Shown: one piece after another, positions 6,990 through 15,887 of the stretch | Layout of the letters: each line of letters begins with the position of its first letter | Numbering within the stretch: the first letter of the stretch is position 1 | NCBI GenBank assembly: GCA_002346225.1 | Contig: DDYY01000054.1 | Location: 1-37,320, forward strand | Length of the DNA: 37,320 nucleotides | Origin: Bacteroidetes bacterium UBA3022 | GTDB taxonomy: Bacteria; Bacteroidota; Bacteroidia; Chitinophagales; BACL12 | Direction of reading: 5' to 3' | Made by a program: the position numbers and the translations under genes | Notes under the pieces: model-generated | Database searches by the model: none | What the model saw: only the letters and a program-made list of their open reading frames with translations | What the model was told of the DNA's origin: nothing

Positions 6990-7874
6990 ATGCTGGAACT
7001 TAATGTGATAGATGCCAACCGACGGGAAGAACCCCGTCAGCGCAAGCCATCCTGGCTGAGGGTTAAGCTGCCTACCGGCGAAAATTATAAGAAAGTACGA
7101 AAGCTCGTCGACGAGTACCGCCTGCATACCATATGCGAAAGCGGCAATTGTCCCAATATGGGAGAGTGCTGGGGAGAAGGTACTGCTACGTTTATGATTT
7201 TAGGTAACGTTTGCACGCGCTCCTGTTCCTTTTGCGCGGTAGCCACCGGCCGTCCACCCGAATATGACGAGGATGAACCGGCAAGGGTAGCAGAGGCCAT
7301 CGATCTTATGGGCGTTAAGCACGCTGTCATTACCTCAGTGAACCGCGATGAACTCAAAGACAGCGGGGCAGAAATCTGGTACCAGACTGTCTTCAAGGTA
7401 AAAGAACGCACTCCGCATGTAACTATAGAAACCCTCATCCCCGATGTGAAAGCAAGATGGGAAGCACTGGAAAGAATGATTTCGCCGGGACAGGAGGTGG
7501 TCTCCCACAATATGGAAACGGTGGAACGGCTGTACAGGCTGGTGCGACCTCAGGCAAGGTACGAGCGCAGTCTGGAGCAAATCAGGCGCACGAAAGATTA
7601 TGGAAAACGCACCAAAAGTGGTGTTATGCTCGGCTTGGGAGAGACGCCTGATGAAGTGTATGCCATCATGGATGATTTGGTGGAAAACGGGTGCGATGTC
7701 CTTACATTAGGACAGTATCTTCAGCCCACAAAAATGCACCTGGAAGTCAGGGAATTCGTGCATCCTGATCAGTTCGAACACTACAAAGAAGCAGGTCTGG
7801 CAAGAGGTTTCAAGTATGTAGAAAGCGGTGCACTGGTAAGGTCATCCTATCATGCCGAGCGTCACCTATTGTAA
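6990..7874 (+). CDS. lipA: lipoyl synthase
   Basis: A 294-residue radical S-adenosylmethionine enzyme that inserts two sulfur atoms into protein-bound octanoyl groups to make lipoate for 2-oxoacid dehydrogenases and glycine cleavage. Both iron-sulfur clusters are visible: the LipA-specific CX4CX5C (C49, C54, C60 in CESGNCPNMGEC) for the auxiliary cluster and CX3CX2C (C75, C79, C82 in CTRSCSFC) for the SAM cluster. The C-terminal RSSYHA supplies the serine that ligates the auxiliary cluster. Length is normal. lipB is not in the window. Confidence 0.97.
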   Translation: MLELNVIDANRREEPRQRKPSWLRVKLPTGENYKKVRKLVDEYRLHTICESGNCPNMGECWGEGTATFMILGNVCTRSCSFCAVATGRPPEYDEDEPARVAEAIDLMGVKHAVITSVNRDELKDSGAEIWYQTVFKVKERTPHVTIETLIPDVKARWEALERMISPGQEVVSHNMETVERLYRLVRPQARYERSLEQIRRTKDYGKRTKSGVMLGLGETPDEVYAIMDDLVENGCDVLTLGQYLQPTKMHLEVREFVHPDQFEHYKEAGLARGFKYVESGALVRSSYHAERHLL

Positions 7875-7954
7875 GTTGGCCGTAAAAAAGTTTTTATTGT
7901 TAAATTATCTTAAAAGATTTTTCTATTTTCACACGAAATTAAACTCCAATTTAG

Positions 7955-10882
7955 ATGAAACTGAAGGTTACTATTCCAATTGCGACGATCATGCTGGCAG
8001 TGGCTATCTATGCCGTCTCCCACTTTTCCGTTTTGGAGAAGACAGCAAAGCAGGAAGCTGCCTATGAAGAGGATGGCCATGAAGAACTAGAAAAGGCCAT
8101 GATTGAAGGGCAACGTGCGTGGATGTTCGAGATGATGAAGAACCCTACCACAGGCCGTTTGGATTTTGAAGATATTTACGAAGGAAGGCGTCAGGTGGAA
8201 GCGGTTATGAAAAACCCTACCCGTGGCGGCGGTCTTGGTCTTGAGTGGGACAATATGGGCCCCAATAACGTCGGAGGGCGTACCAGAGCAATTATAATTG
8301 ATCCTACCAACCCCAACAGGATGTATGCCGGTGGCGTGAGTGGTGGTGTATTCATTACCGATAATGCCGGTCTGCAATGGTATTCTTCACCCGGAAATGA
8401 AACATTGGGTTCGCTGCTGATTTCTTCCATGGTTAGAACTGCCAATGGTGACTTATACATCGGTACAGGCGAAGATGCAACCGGCCTTTATGACGGTACA
8501 GCCAGTTTCACGCATATGTTTACGGGCGATGGAGTTTACAAATCAACCGATGAAGGTCAGAGCTGGACTTCTCTTTCAGCCACACAGCCATCACCTGGAA
8601 TTTTTGGTGCTTCAGCATCTTTGGACTGGGCATATGTATACCGCCTAGCAGGGCATCCTACAGACGGCAATGCCGTGGTGGCTGGTCATAACGGTGGTAT
8701 TCAATATTCTACAGATGGAGGTACCACGTGGGCCTTCTGTTCTGGTGGACCTACCGGAACACTCAATAATAACGCAGCTAATGAAGTGGTTTGGGATAGT
8801 GAAGGATATATACACTCTATTTATGGCAACCGTTATTACAGAAGCGTAAGTGCAGCAGATCCTTACACATTAGATTTATATGGTGAAGGTTTGCCTGTTG
8901 GAGGTATTGGTCGCATTGTGCTGGCAGTTGCTCCTTCTGATAATAATTACGTGTATGCTTACATAGCGAACTCTAGCGATGAACTGCTGGGGATCTTCCG
9001 TTCCACAGACAGAGGTATAAACTTCTCAGCGATCTCTCCTGAAGCAAGTTCTGTGTTTAATCCTCCGGGACAGCAAGGTTATTATAACCTGTGTATAGCT
9101 GTGAATCCTTCAGATAAAGACAGAGTGTATATAGGTGGTCAGCTCGACAGCTGGACATGGAAAGCTTCTTCGGGAGCATGGACACCTATGTCATTCTCCG
9201 GATATGCAGATTTCTCTCCTAAATACATACACGCTGATCATCATATTATAGTTTGTCATCCGACAGATCCCAATATTATGTTCATGGGTACAGATGGTGG
9301 TATCACAAGGACAGGTAATGCGCTGGATGCTTATCCCGATTTTGCTATCCGAAACAAGGGTTATGATGTAACACAACTGCATGGAGTTTCCGTAGGTTTC
9401 TATGGTGAGGCACTGGCAGGTACCCAGGATAACGGATCTCCTTATGTCAATTTCCTCGGAAACAGCGCATTGGAATCCACTCAGATTGTAGGTGGTGATG
9501 GTGGTAGAGGTGAAATTTCTAAAATTCGTCCTGAATACCTGTTCGGCGCATTTGCCAACTTCGCTGCCGGTTCAGCCAACGGCGCAACTATCAGGCGCTC
9601 AGTAAACGGTGGTTCTACTGTTGGTCCTATGTATGATCCTAATATCGACAATGACGGTAACGGCTCTGCCGACACAGGAGGTGAGTTCGTTGCTGAATTC
9701 AAGATGTGGGAGAACTGGGAATTATTCGAAACATTCAGATCTATATTAGACGAAGGAACAATAGAATACCCGGAAGGTAGCGGTGTATTCTATGAAATTG
9801 GAGATGTCATCACTTATGAAGGAAGAGAAGTAACACTTACTCGTTCCGGATTATCTGAAAGCAGGTTCGTGCTGGCATCCGGTTCCAACGTCTGGATTAC
9901 CAAAGGCGCGCTTTTCAACTCTACAGAAAACCCAACTTGGGTGAAGCTGCAAGCAGGAGCAACCTTAGGTGTTCCTACTGCATTTGAATTCTCAGGCGAT
10001 GGCGACATGCTGTATGTAGGTACTTCTGCAGGCCGCCTGTATCGCTTTGAAGGACTTTTAAATGCTACGCTTGAATATTCTGATTTAGATGGTGACGGAG
10101 ATGCTGATGATTACGATCCTGCTGTGGATGGAATTACGCAGTATCTGTATCCGGGTCCTTTCGGAAGCCGTATCACTGGTATCAGCGTTGATAAAAATGA
10201 CCCAGATAACGTAGCCGTTTCAAGAGGTGGTTATGGTGTGGATGATAATGTATTCCATTCCTCCAATGCCTTGTCAAATGATGCGGCTGTATTCAATAAC
10301 ATTGCTAGTGGATTACCCAATATTCCCGTGTTTGATGTCCTGATTCATTCTTACGACAACAACTGGATAATCGCTGCCACTGAGTTCGGCGTGTGGTCTT
10401 ATAACCTGGCCAGCGTTGGAGAGTGGGCTCATGAAAGCTCTGTTATTGGTGTAGTTCCTGTATTTGAAATACGTGAAGACTGGATCAGGGATACAGATTG
10501 TCGTGCCATCTATATAGGTACACATGGTCGTGGTTACTTCAGAGCAACCAACCTGGCTCCCGGTGATTGTAACTTCGCTAAGGAAAACGACATCGCGGTT
10601 GAATCAGGTCCTATTCAGGAAGAGATTGTGGCCGGTATAGTGATTGCTCCAAATCCAACCAATGAATATGCAGAGATAGGTCTTACCTTGCTGGAAGCAG
10701 CCAATGTAAACATCAGTGTATACAACATGGTAGGTAACAAAATGATGGATGTAGTGTCCGGGGCTTATCCGGCAGGAACCTCCAGAATTGGTCTTAATGT
10801 GAAAGATCTTGATGCTGGAAACTACCTGGTAGTATTCATGGTAGATGGTATCTTAACATCCAGAAAAATTACAGTACTCTAA
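7955..10882 (+). CDS. large secreted BNR/sortilin-like propeller protein with T9SS sorting domain
   Basis: A 975-residue protein with an N-terminal export segment (residues about 5-25). From about residue 95 it shows BNR/VPS10-type beta-propeller repeats: NMGPNNVGGRTRAIIIDPTNPNRMYAG, GVFITDNAGLQW, GVYKSTDEGQSW, STDGGTTW and FRSTDRGINF. Two acidic insertions look like calcium-binding loops, DNDGNGSAD (near residue 563) and DLDGDGDADDYD (near 711). The C-terminus from about residue 895 is a type A T9SS sorting domain (IAPNPTNEYAEI, then ISVYNMVGNKM, then LDAGNYLVVF and SRKITVL). It should be exported through Sec and the type IX system and fixed on or released from the surface. Enzymatic activity cannot be claimed; related proteins are often labelled glycosyl hydrolase on repeat similarity only. 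Confidence 0.88.
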   Translation: MKLKVTIPIATIMLAVAIYAVSHFSVLEKTAKQEAAYEEDGHEELEKAMIEGQRAWMFEMMKNPTTGRLDFEDIYEGRRQVEAVMKNPTRGGGLGLEWDNMGPNNVGGRTRAIIIDPTNPNRMYAGGVSGGVFITDNAGLQWYSSPGNETLGSLLISSMVRTANGDLYIGTGEDATGLYDGTASFTHMFTGDGVYKSTDEGQSWTSLSATQPSPGIFGASASLDWAYVYRLAGHPTDGNAVVAGHNGGIQYSTDGGTTWAFCSGGPTGTLNNNAANEVVWDSEGYIHSIYGNRYYRSVSAADPYTLDLYGEGLPVGGIGRIVLAVAPSDNNYVYAYIANSSDELLGIFRSTDRGINFSAISPEASSVFNPPGQQGYYNLCIAVNPSDKDRVYIGGQLDSWTWKASSGAWTPMSFSGYADFSPKYIHADHHIIVCHPTDPNIMFMGTDGGITRTGNALDAYPDFAIRNKGYDVTQLHGVSVGFYGEALAGTQDNGSPYVNFLGNSALESTQIVGGDGGRGEISKIRPEYLFGAFANFAAGSANGATIRRSVNGGSTVGPMYDPNIDNDGNGSADTGGEFVAEFKMWENWELFETFRSILDEGTIEYPEGSGVFYEIGDVITYEGREVTLTRSGLSESRFVLASGSNVWITKGALFNSTENPTWVKLQAGATLGVPTAFEFSGDGDMLYVGTSAGRLYRFEGLLNATLEYSDLDGDGDADDYDPAVDGITQYLYPGPFGSRITGISVDKNDPDNVAVSRGGYGVDDNVFHSSNALSNDAAVFNNIASGLPNIPVFDVLIHSYDNNWIIAATEFGVWSYNLASVGEWAHESSVIGVVPVFEIREDWIRDTDCRAIYIGTHGRGYFRATNLAPGDCNFAKENDIAVESGPIQEEIVAGIVIAPNPTNEYAEIGLTLLEAANVNISVYNMVGNKMMDVVSGAYPAGTSRIGLNVKDLDAGNYLVVFMVDGILTSRKITVL

Positions 10883-10900
10883 TCAAGTACCAATTTATTC

Positions 10901-10935
10901 AAAAGCCTTGCTCTTCATGAGCAAGGCTTTTTTTT
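10901..10935 (+). terminator. intrinsic terminator after the T9SS propeller gene
   Basis: AAAAGCCTTGCTC, loop TTCAT, GAGCAAGGCTTTT, then T's to 10935. A 13-bp near-perfect stem with U-tract, 19 bases after the stop. Confidence 0.9.
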
Positions 10936-11572
10936 GCCCGCCTTGCCGGGATTGGGTAGGAACCGATATCCTCTGCACGACCCTTATAATAGCATGTAGC
11001 AAGGCGTTAATGATCTGGGTAGCATTGCTCGGGGTGTTAATTGGTTATTAATCCTGTGTGCCGTCAGCAGCAATGTAGCTTCCTTGATTGACACCGTATG
11101 CACCGTTAGCGAACTGAGCCGGAAAGGAGATGTAGCGTTAACTGTATACTACTAATAGCCTTTTGCCTACTTAGCTGGATGGTGAAAGCCTTGCACCCTG
11201 GAATGTTATGTCGAAGTAGGAGGACAACAGGTGAGACGGGGCTGCGTCTTGGACGGATTAATAGTCTAGCAGTTGGAGAACAGGTGAGAGCTTTCTTCAT
11301 CTGCTGTAATTAATTGAATAATAGGCAGATGGGAGGAATGCAGCTGTGTTTCATGAACACTTTGGAAGCCTGCAAGATGCTTATGGTTGGCAGTGTTTCA
11401 ATAATACTGAAGGTTCTCCTTGCACATGCGAAGGATTCCGGTTTCACTTGATAAGGATCAACAGTATAGTTGCTCTAGTTATCAAATGGGAGGGAAGTTG
11501 TACATGTTCAGTGCAGCCCGCAGCAGGTGTTTCATACAGGATATGATAGCAGGAATAGAATATTCTGGGCAT
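10936..11572. other. 637-base non-coding stretch, content unresolved
   Basis: The only long gap in the window, lying between two terminators. No frame longer than about 70 codons is open and none resembles a known protein. It contains a 15-base direct repeat with one mismatch (GGAnAACAGGTGAGA at 11222-11236 and 11275-11289). A small hairpin, GAGACG/CGTCTT, occupies 11233-11250. The repeat-and-hairpin texture is more like a structured RNA or an eroded mobile element than random spacer, but I could not match tmRNA, RNase P RNA, SRP RNA or 6S RNA. Weak likeness to domain I of bacterial group II introns was considered and is not proven. Confidence 0.4.
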
Positions 11573-11608
11573 AAAAAAGCCGGACCAAGCAATGCAGGTC
11601 CGGCTTTT
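11573..11608 (-). terminator. intrinsic terminator for the T9SS PKD gene
   Basis: Stem GCCGGACC/GGTCCGGC with a ten-base loop (11587-11596), flanked by A6 and T4. On the minus strand it ends in U6, 15 bases after the stop of the 11623-13215 gene. It could also stop any plus-strand transcript of the preceding gap. Confidence 0.85.
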
Positions 11609-11622
11609 AGCATTGTATTTAC

Positions 11623-13215
11623 TTATTCTACAACAAAGCTTCTAGTAACGGCTTGTCCAGCAGCATTTTGAATATGCATCATGTACAAACCAGCAGCAAG
11701 TTGCTCCACATTGATGGCGTCATTGAAAGTGGTAACCTGGCCAGGATTGTTGCGATAAACAACCTGACCTTGATTATTCACGATGCTCACCATGATATCC
11801 TCTGATGTATTGAAAGAAACATTCAGATTTATCAGGTTATTCGCCGGGTTAGGATACAGGCTGAAATCATTCAGTGAACTGAATTCATCCAGGCTGGTAC
11901 AGAAATCAACGTTGATGGTACGGCATGTTTCATAGGAAACTGCACCTTCAGTTACCACCACACACACTTCATAGGAACCGGGGTTCGGGAATGTATGTGT
12001 AGGGTTTTGATCGAAATCTATGGAACCGTCTCCAAAAATCCAGTAGTAGGAAGCGGAGGCAGGATCATCCATGAAATTGCTCAGATCGAAGAACTCCATA
12101 GTGAGATCGACGCATGGAGAGACATTCTGGAAGGCAAAAGCAGCTCCTTTGGGGGCCATATGCCAGTCCACAAATGCATGTTCCCATGCGTATTCAGGTG
12201 ACAAGAAAGCAGTCGTGTTGATATAGTAACCGTTCCATCCTGTAGTACTGATGTTATAACGAACATCAGAAGTAGCAGCACCGGACTGATTGTAAGAACC
12301 ATCACCGTAGGCTGTAGGCAGGGATTCCAGCAACTCCTCGTTGGTGAGCAGCCAGAAAACGTTCATAGGATTGGTAACGGTAGGAGGATCATTGAAATCC
12401 AGGAGCGTATCTCCGAAAGAGTAGCTCTGACCCGGCTTGTAAGAGAAGGCGATACCTATCTTGTTAGCATTGCCAGTAGGAGATTTTGGTATTTCGATGT
12501 CTACAGGCAATTGAATGTAACCAATACCGAAGGACGCAGTATCAGCATCACCCAGTAAAACGGTCTGCTTTTGGAAAGTCCCGTTTGGACGATTGAAATC
12601 ATCTATATAACGGGTGTATACTGCCTGGTATGGAGGGTCTCCAAGAGTACCAAATACCAGCGCGCTGGATGAAGGCGTAATCAGATAAACCTCGAGGGTA
12701 TCAGTTACATCAGTATTGTACCTATCGTAATAGTAGTATATACCAACAGAGTCTACATCAAATGCATGTTTGGCATCAAACCACAGCGGTGTAGGAACTG
12801 CAGGAGGTATATCGGGGTAGTATTCGTAATCTACATAATCGTGGAAATAGAAGGATGTAGGATCCAGGGTAGTAGCGAAAGAGTGCACCCACCAGAAATA
12901 CTCGAAGGGGCCTGTACCATCATTACCTACTACTTTTACGGTGGAGTCCGGCCATAAAGGCATGGCAGAGATGTTCTCCAGTGCCAGACCATTGAAAGCG
13001 AGGTCTACACCCAGGCTGTAGTTCACCCAGTAATAAGTTAGTGCACCGTCTCTGGTGCCACTCAGATATCGGTCTTTGTAGACCATATCTTTTGATGCTG
13101 GCTTTGCGTCACGGGGTAACAGGTTCAGCTCCTTGTCAATTCCCGTTGTAGGGGCCTGACCAAATGCTGCGCCTGAAATTGTAACAATCGCCAAGATTGT
13201 AAAAATTTTCTTCAT
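11623..13215 (-). CDS. secreted PKD-domain protein with T9SS type A sorting domain
   Basis: A 530-residue protein with signal peptide MKKIFTILAIVTISGAAFGQ. The body (about 25-370) is rich in aromatic residues and is not recognised. A PKD-like domain follows (YYWIFGDGSIDFDQNPTHTF, then PGSYEVCVVV), and the last 80 residues are a type A T9SS sorting domain (FSLYPNPANNLINL, IVNNQGQVVY, LAAGLYMMHIQ, TRSFVVE). It is expected on the cell surface or in the medium. ATG at 13215 is chosen because the signal peptide begins there; an in-frame TTG at 13236 adds seven residues that would spoil it. It is flanked by its own promoter-like element and terminator, so it is probably a single-gene unit. Confidence 0.85.
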   Translation of the reverse strand: MKKIFTILAIVTISGAAFGQAPTTGIDKELNLLPRDAKPASKDMVYKDRYLSGTRDGALTYYWVNYSLGVDLAFNGLALENISAMPLWPDSTVKVVGNDGTGPFEYFWWVHSFATTLDPTSFYFHDYVDYEYYPDIPPAVPTPLWFDAKHAFDVDSVGIYYYYDRYNTDVTDTLEVYLITPSSSALVFGTLGDPPYQAVYTRYIDDFNRPNGTFQKQTVLLGDADTASFGIGYIQLPVDIEIPKSPTGNANKIGIAFSYKPGQSYSFGDTLLDFNDPPTVTNPMNVFWLLTNEELLESLPTAYGDGSYNQSGAATSDVRYNISTTGWNGYYINTTAFLSPEYAWEHAFVDWHMAPKGAAFAFQNVSPCVDLTMEFFDLSNFMDDPASASYYWIFGDGSIDFDQNPTHTFPNPGSYEVCVVVTEGAVSYETCRTINVDFCTSLDEFSSLNDFSLYPNPANNLINLNVSFNTSEDIMVSIVNNQGQVVYRNNPGQVTTFNDAINVEQLAAGLYMMHIQNAAGQAVTRSFVVE

Positions 13216-13233
13216 TTGCACGTAAGTTTGGTT

Positions 13234-13241
13234 CAAAGATA
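13234..13241 (-). promoter_or_regulatory. predicted -7 element of the T9SS PKD gene
   Basis: Perfect TAnnTTTG (TATCTTTG on the minus strand) ending 18 bases before the ATG at 13215. No clear -33 TTG at the usual distance. Confidence 0.5.
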
Positions 13242-13285
13242 CGCAATAGAAGCCTTTTTCCTGTCAGAATGAGGTAATCAATTTC

Positions 13286-13855
13286 TTAATCCTTCTTAAG
13301 AAAACAGCTGCGGCAGCGGGGTTCGTACTCATTTTTTTCGCCCAGCATAACTTGTTCCTGGTTATCGACCAACCGGTAACTATGGGAGGCAATATTGCCG
13401 CATCGCACGCAGATAGCATGGACCTTGGTGACATATTCCGCAACAGCCAGCAGGTGGGGCATCGGACCAAAGGGCTTGCCACTGAAATCCATATCCAGAC
13501 CTGCTACAATTACCCGGATACCTCTGTTCGCCAGTTGCTGGGCCACCTCTACCACGCCGGCATCAAAGAATTGAACTTCGTCTATGCCTACTACACTGCA
13601 TTGGTTGCTCAATAGCAAAATATTGGAAGAGTGACTCACAGGGGTGCTCCTGATAAGGTTTTCATCGTGAGAAACAATATGGGTATCATCGTAACGGGTA
13701 TCCACACTGGGTTTGAATATCTCTACCTTCTGATTGGCAAATCGCGCACGTTTGAGTCTGCGGATGAGCTCTTCTGTTTTACCACTGAACATACAACCAG
13801 CGATAGCTTCAATCCATCCCTTGCGGTCTCCTGTTATCTGCGGCTCAATGAACAT
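13286..13855 (-). CDS. tdk: thymidine kinase
   Basis: A 189-residue type II thymidine kinase, which phosphorylates thymidine with ATP in the salvage pathway. It has the Walker A loop GCMFSGKT (20-27), the DEVQFF motif (92-97), the lasso/substrate region LDMDFSGKPFGPM (120-132) and four zinc-binding cysteines (C149, C152, C181, C184 in CVRC and CRSC). Length and motif order are typical. It is separated by 70 bases from the downstream T9SS gene on the same strand, which has its own -7 element. Confidence 0.96.
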   Translation of the reverse strand: MFIEPQITGDRKGWIEAIAGCMFSGKTEELIRRLKRARFANQKVEIFKPSVDTRYDDTHIVSHDENLIRSTPVSHSSNILLLSNQCSVVGIDEVQFFDAGVVEVAQQLANRGIRVIVAGLDMDFSGKPFGPMPHLLAVAEYVTKVHAICVRCGNIASHSYRLVDNQEQVMLGEKNEYEPRCRSCFLKKD

Positions 13856-13870
13856 GTGTGATGAATGCTA

Positions 13871-13878
13871 TAATTTTG
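13871..13878 (+). promoter_or_regulatory. predicted -7 element of the 13917 gene
   Basis: Perfect TAnnTTTG (TAATTTTG), 38 bases before the ATG at 13917, within the divergent tdk/13917 intergenic region. No good -33 partner seen. Confidence 0.4.
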
Positions 13879-13880
13879 AG

Positions 13881-13910
13881 CGAATTTAATTTATCCTTCC
13901 GGTAAACCAA
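13881..13910 (-). promoter_or_regulatory. predicted promoter of tdk
   Basis: On the minus strand: TTG (13910-13908), 19-base spacer, TAAATTCG (13888-13881; one mismatch to TAnnTTTG), 25 bases before the tdk ATG. It overlaps the divergent promoter region of the 13917 gene. Confidence 0.5.
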
Positions 13911-13916
13911 TTAAAC

Positions 13917-14642
13917 ATGCAACAAACAGAGAAATTAAAAACACTTTTCGCTGAAATTACAGAGCTTTTTGAACAGCAGGGTAAAAGGGGGCTTTCTCTG
14001 GTAGAGCTGGATATCTTAAAAATGAAAGTTGCATCGTTGTACGAACAATTGTCTAACGTCCAGCCGGCAACACAACTGCCAGACAACTCCATACTACAGG
14101 ATACTACACAGACCCCAGAGATTTCGGAAATCGAGGAGGAGCGCAAGGTGCAGGTAAGCATGGATCACATGTCAGATCCGGTCCAACCGGAAATTGTCCC
14201 AGAGGAACAGGAAGCTCCTGCGCAGGAAGAAGTAACTGCACAGGAAGAGTTGCCCTTGCAGGATGAGACAGCTCAAGCGGAAGTGGATGCACCCCGTGTT
14301 GAAAGCCAGCCAGTGGCCACCGACCCTTCAAAAGATAAAACCAATATCAACGAGATTCTTGCTGCTGAAAAAAAGACACTCGCAGATAAAATCAACCTGC
14401 CCGCCGGAGGCTCCCTCAAAAAACAGATGGATGTGAATGCCCGCTTCTTTTTTACCAGAGAATTATTCGGCAACAATCAGGATGCTTTTGACAAGGCGGT
14501 CCGGTTTATAGATAATCTGGCTTCTTTGGAAGATGCCAACGTCTATATAGAAAAAGAACTTGCGGTTAAATACAACTGGGAAAAAGAGTCTAAAGCACGC
14601 AGCAAATTCAATGATGCCGTGAAGCTACGATTTCACGGATAA
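13917..14642 (+). CDS. conserved hypothetical protein with acidic/glutamine-rich linker
   Basis: A 241-residue cytoplasmic protein in three parts. The N-terminal coiled-coil-like helix (1-45, TEKLKTLFAEITELFEQQ) is followed by a low-complexity Glu/Gln/Pro/Ala linker (about 45-135, repeated QEE/EEQEAPAQEE). The C-terminal globular domain (about 140-241) contains DVNARFFFTRELFGNNQDAF and YNWEKESKARSKF. The C-terminal pattern, with a RELFG box and a KYNWEKES-type end, occurs in hypothetical proteins I associate with Bacteroidota, but I know no function. Its 3' end overlaps the convergent waaA gene by 18 bases. The linker suggests a tether between an oligomerising helix and a binding domain. Confidence 0.75.
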   Translation: MQQTEKLKTLFAEITELFEQQGKRGLSLVELDILKMKVASLYEQLSNVQPATQLPDNSILQDTTQTPEISEIEEERKVQVSMDHMSDPVQPEIVPEEQEAPAQEEVTAQEELPLQDETAQAEVDAPRVESQPVATDPSKDKTNINEILAAEKKTLADKINLPAGGSLKKQMDVNARFFFTRELFGNNQDAFDKAVRFIDNLASLEDANVYIEKELAVKYNWEKESKARSKFNDAVKLRFHG

Positions 14643-15887
14643 GTAAGGGGCCAAAGCTGCAAGAGCTTTTAGTGTGCCTCCGGAGCGCTCCTGCACATAC
14701 GCCGCTGCTGCCGAAGAGCTTTGCAGGTACTGCACCTCATCTCCATGCAACTTCAGTAAAACTGCTTCCAGTTCTGTGGCATCTGCTACGGAAAATCCGG
14801 CCCCTGCTGTTATCAGCTCCACAGCTTCATTGAACTTGGAATAGTTTTTACCAAAAACCACAGGTATACCATATACGGCAGCTTCCAGCGTGTTGTGCAA
14901 GCCGGCACCCCAGGCACCACCAATGAAAGCAAAATGAGCATACCTGTAGGCTGATGCCAATACCCCGATCGAATCTAAAATGAGCATTTCAGGAACCTGT
15001 GTGCCTGAATACTGCTCGCTGAATCGCACAGCAGTTGAACCGTACAATTGCATCACTTTCTGGATGTGGACAGCATCCACTAGATGAGGAGCTAAAATCA
15101 ATCTGAAACCTTGGGAGCGTAACGTACTTTTATAAGCTTTCAGGATAACGGCATCATCTTCCGGCCAGGTACTGCCACAGATAAGAACAGGTCCTTGTTC
15201 CCGCATACGCTGCATAACCTCTATGTGTACAGGTTGTCTGGCTATGTCCAGCACGCGGTCAAACCGAAGGTCTGGCGCTACCGTGCTTTTGATACCAACA
15301 GATTCCAATAAATGTTGAGATGATATGTTCTGGACAAGAATGGCTGCATAGAGTTGCAGCATGGAACGGTGAAAAGCTCCATACCAGCGGAAAAATATTT
15401 GCTGTGGTCGGAAAATGCCCGCAAAAAGAAAGACGGGAATCTTGCGATTATGTAATTCTCGGAGGCAGAAATACCAGAACTCATACTTTATAAAAATTGC
15501 TATGTCAGGTCGGGCCGTGTCCAGAAACCTGGCAGCACCGGAAGGGGTATCTAAAGGCAGATAAGTCACTGCATCCGCCCCTTGAAATTGCTTTCTGACT
15601 TCATAACCGCTGGGGGAGAAGAAGGTGAGCAGAATGGTGGCAGCAGGGTATCGATTGCGAATGGCTTCCAGTAGTGGACGACCTTGTTCAAATTCGCCTA
15701 AGGAAGCGCAATGCATCCAAATGGTCAATGATCTGCGCTCAGGCAGTTGGCGTAAATGCTGCTGAATATCCCTGCGTCCTTTTGTCCAGAGGGCTGCTTT
15801 GGAATGAAAAGGAGCTACAAGTCGTATCCCCCAGAAATAGGATAGTGTCGCAATCCTGTAAATCAAGCGTCCCAGCCATATCATCAT
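14625..15887 (-). CDS. waaA: 3-deoxy-D-manno-octulosonic acid (Kdo) transferase
   Basis: A 420-residue GT30 enzyme that adds Kdo to lipid IVA at the inner membrane, an essential early step of lipopolysaccharide assembly. An N-terminal membrane-associated helix (about 1-25) precedes the family motif WMHCASLGEFEQGRPLLEA with the catalytic glutamate E65. The second GT-B domain carries GSTWPEDDAVIL, FAFIGGAWGAGLHNTLEAA and GIPVVFGKNYSKFNEA, all typical of KdtA/WaaA. Its ATG overlaps the stop of the upstream gene by one base (TAATG), so the two are translationally coupled. The presence of waaA shows an LPS-type outer membrane. Confidence 0.95.
   Translation of the reverse strand: MMIWLGRLIYRIATLSYFWGIRLVAPFHSKAALWTKGRRDIQQHLRQLPERRSLTIWMHCASLGEFEQGRPLLEAIRNRYPAATILLTFFSPSGYEVRKQFQGADAVTYLPLDTPSGAARFLDTARPDIAIFIKYEFWYFCLRELHNRKIPVFLFAGIFRPQQIFFRWYGAFHRSMLQLYAAILVQNISSQHLLESVGIKSTVAPDLRFDRVLDIARQPVHIEVMQRMREQGPVLICGSTWPEDDAVILKAYKSTLRSQGFRLILAPHLVDAVHIQKVMQLYGSTAVRFSEQYSGTQVPEMLILDSIGVLASAYRYAHFAFIGGAWGAGLHNTLEAAVYGIPVVFGKNYSKFNEAVELITAGAGFSVADATELEAVLLKLHGDEVQYLQSSSAAAAYVQERSGGTLKALAALAPYLSVKS

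Noticed and set aside
11056..11450. Possible degenerate group II intron (GTGTG-like start, CCTGGAATG and AACAGGTGAGA texture, AAGCC...GGTT pair)
   Set aside because: No domain V of normal length and no reverse-transcriptase frame; kept only as one hypothesis for the block.
11106..11546. Short frames on both strands in the non-coding block (11106-11300 minus, 11346-11546 plus)
   Set aside because: About 65 codons each, no recognisable domain and unusual composition; no support as genes.
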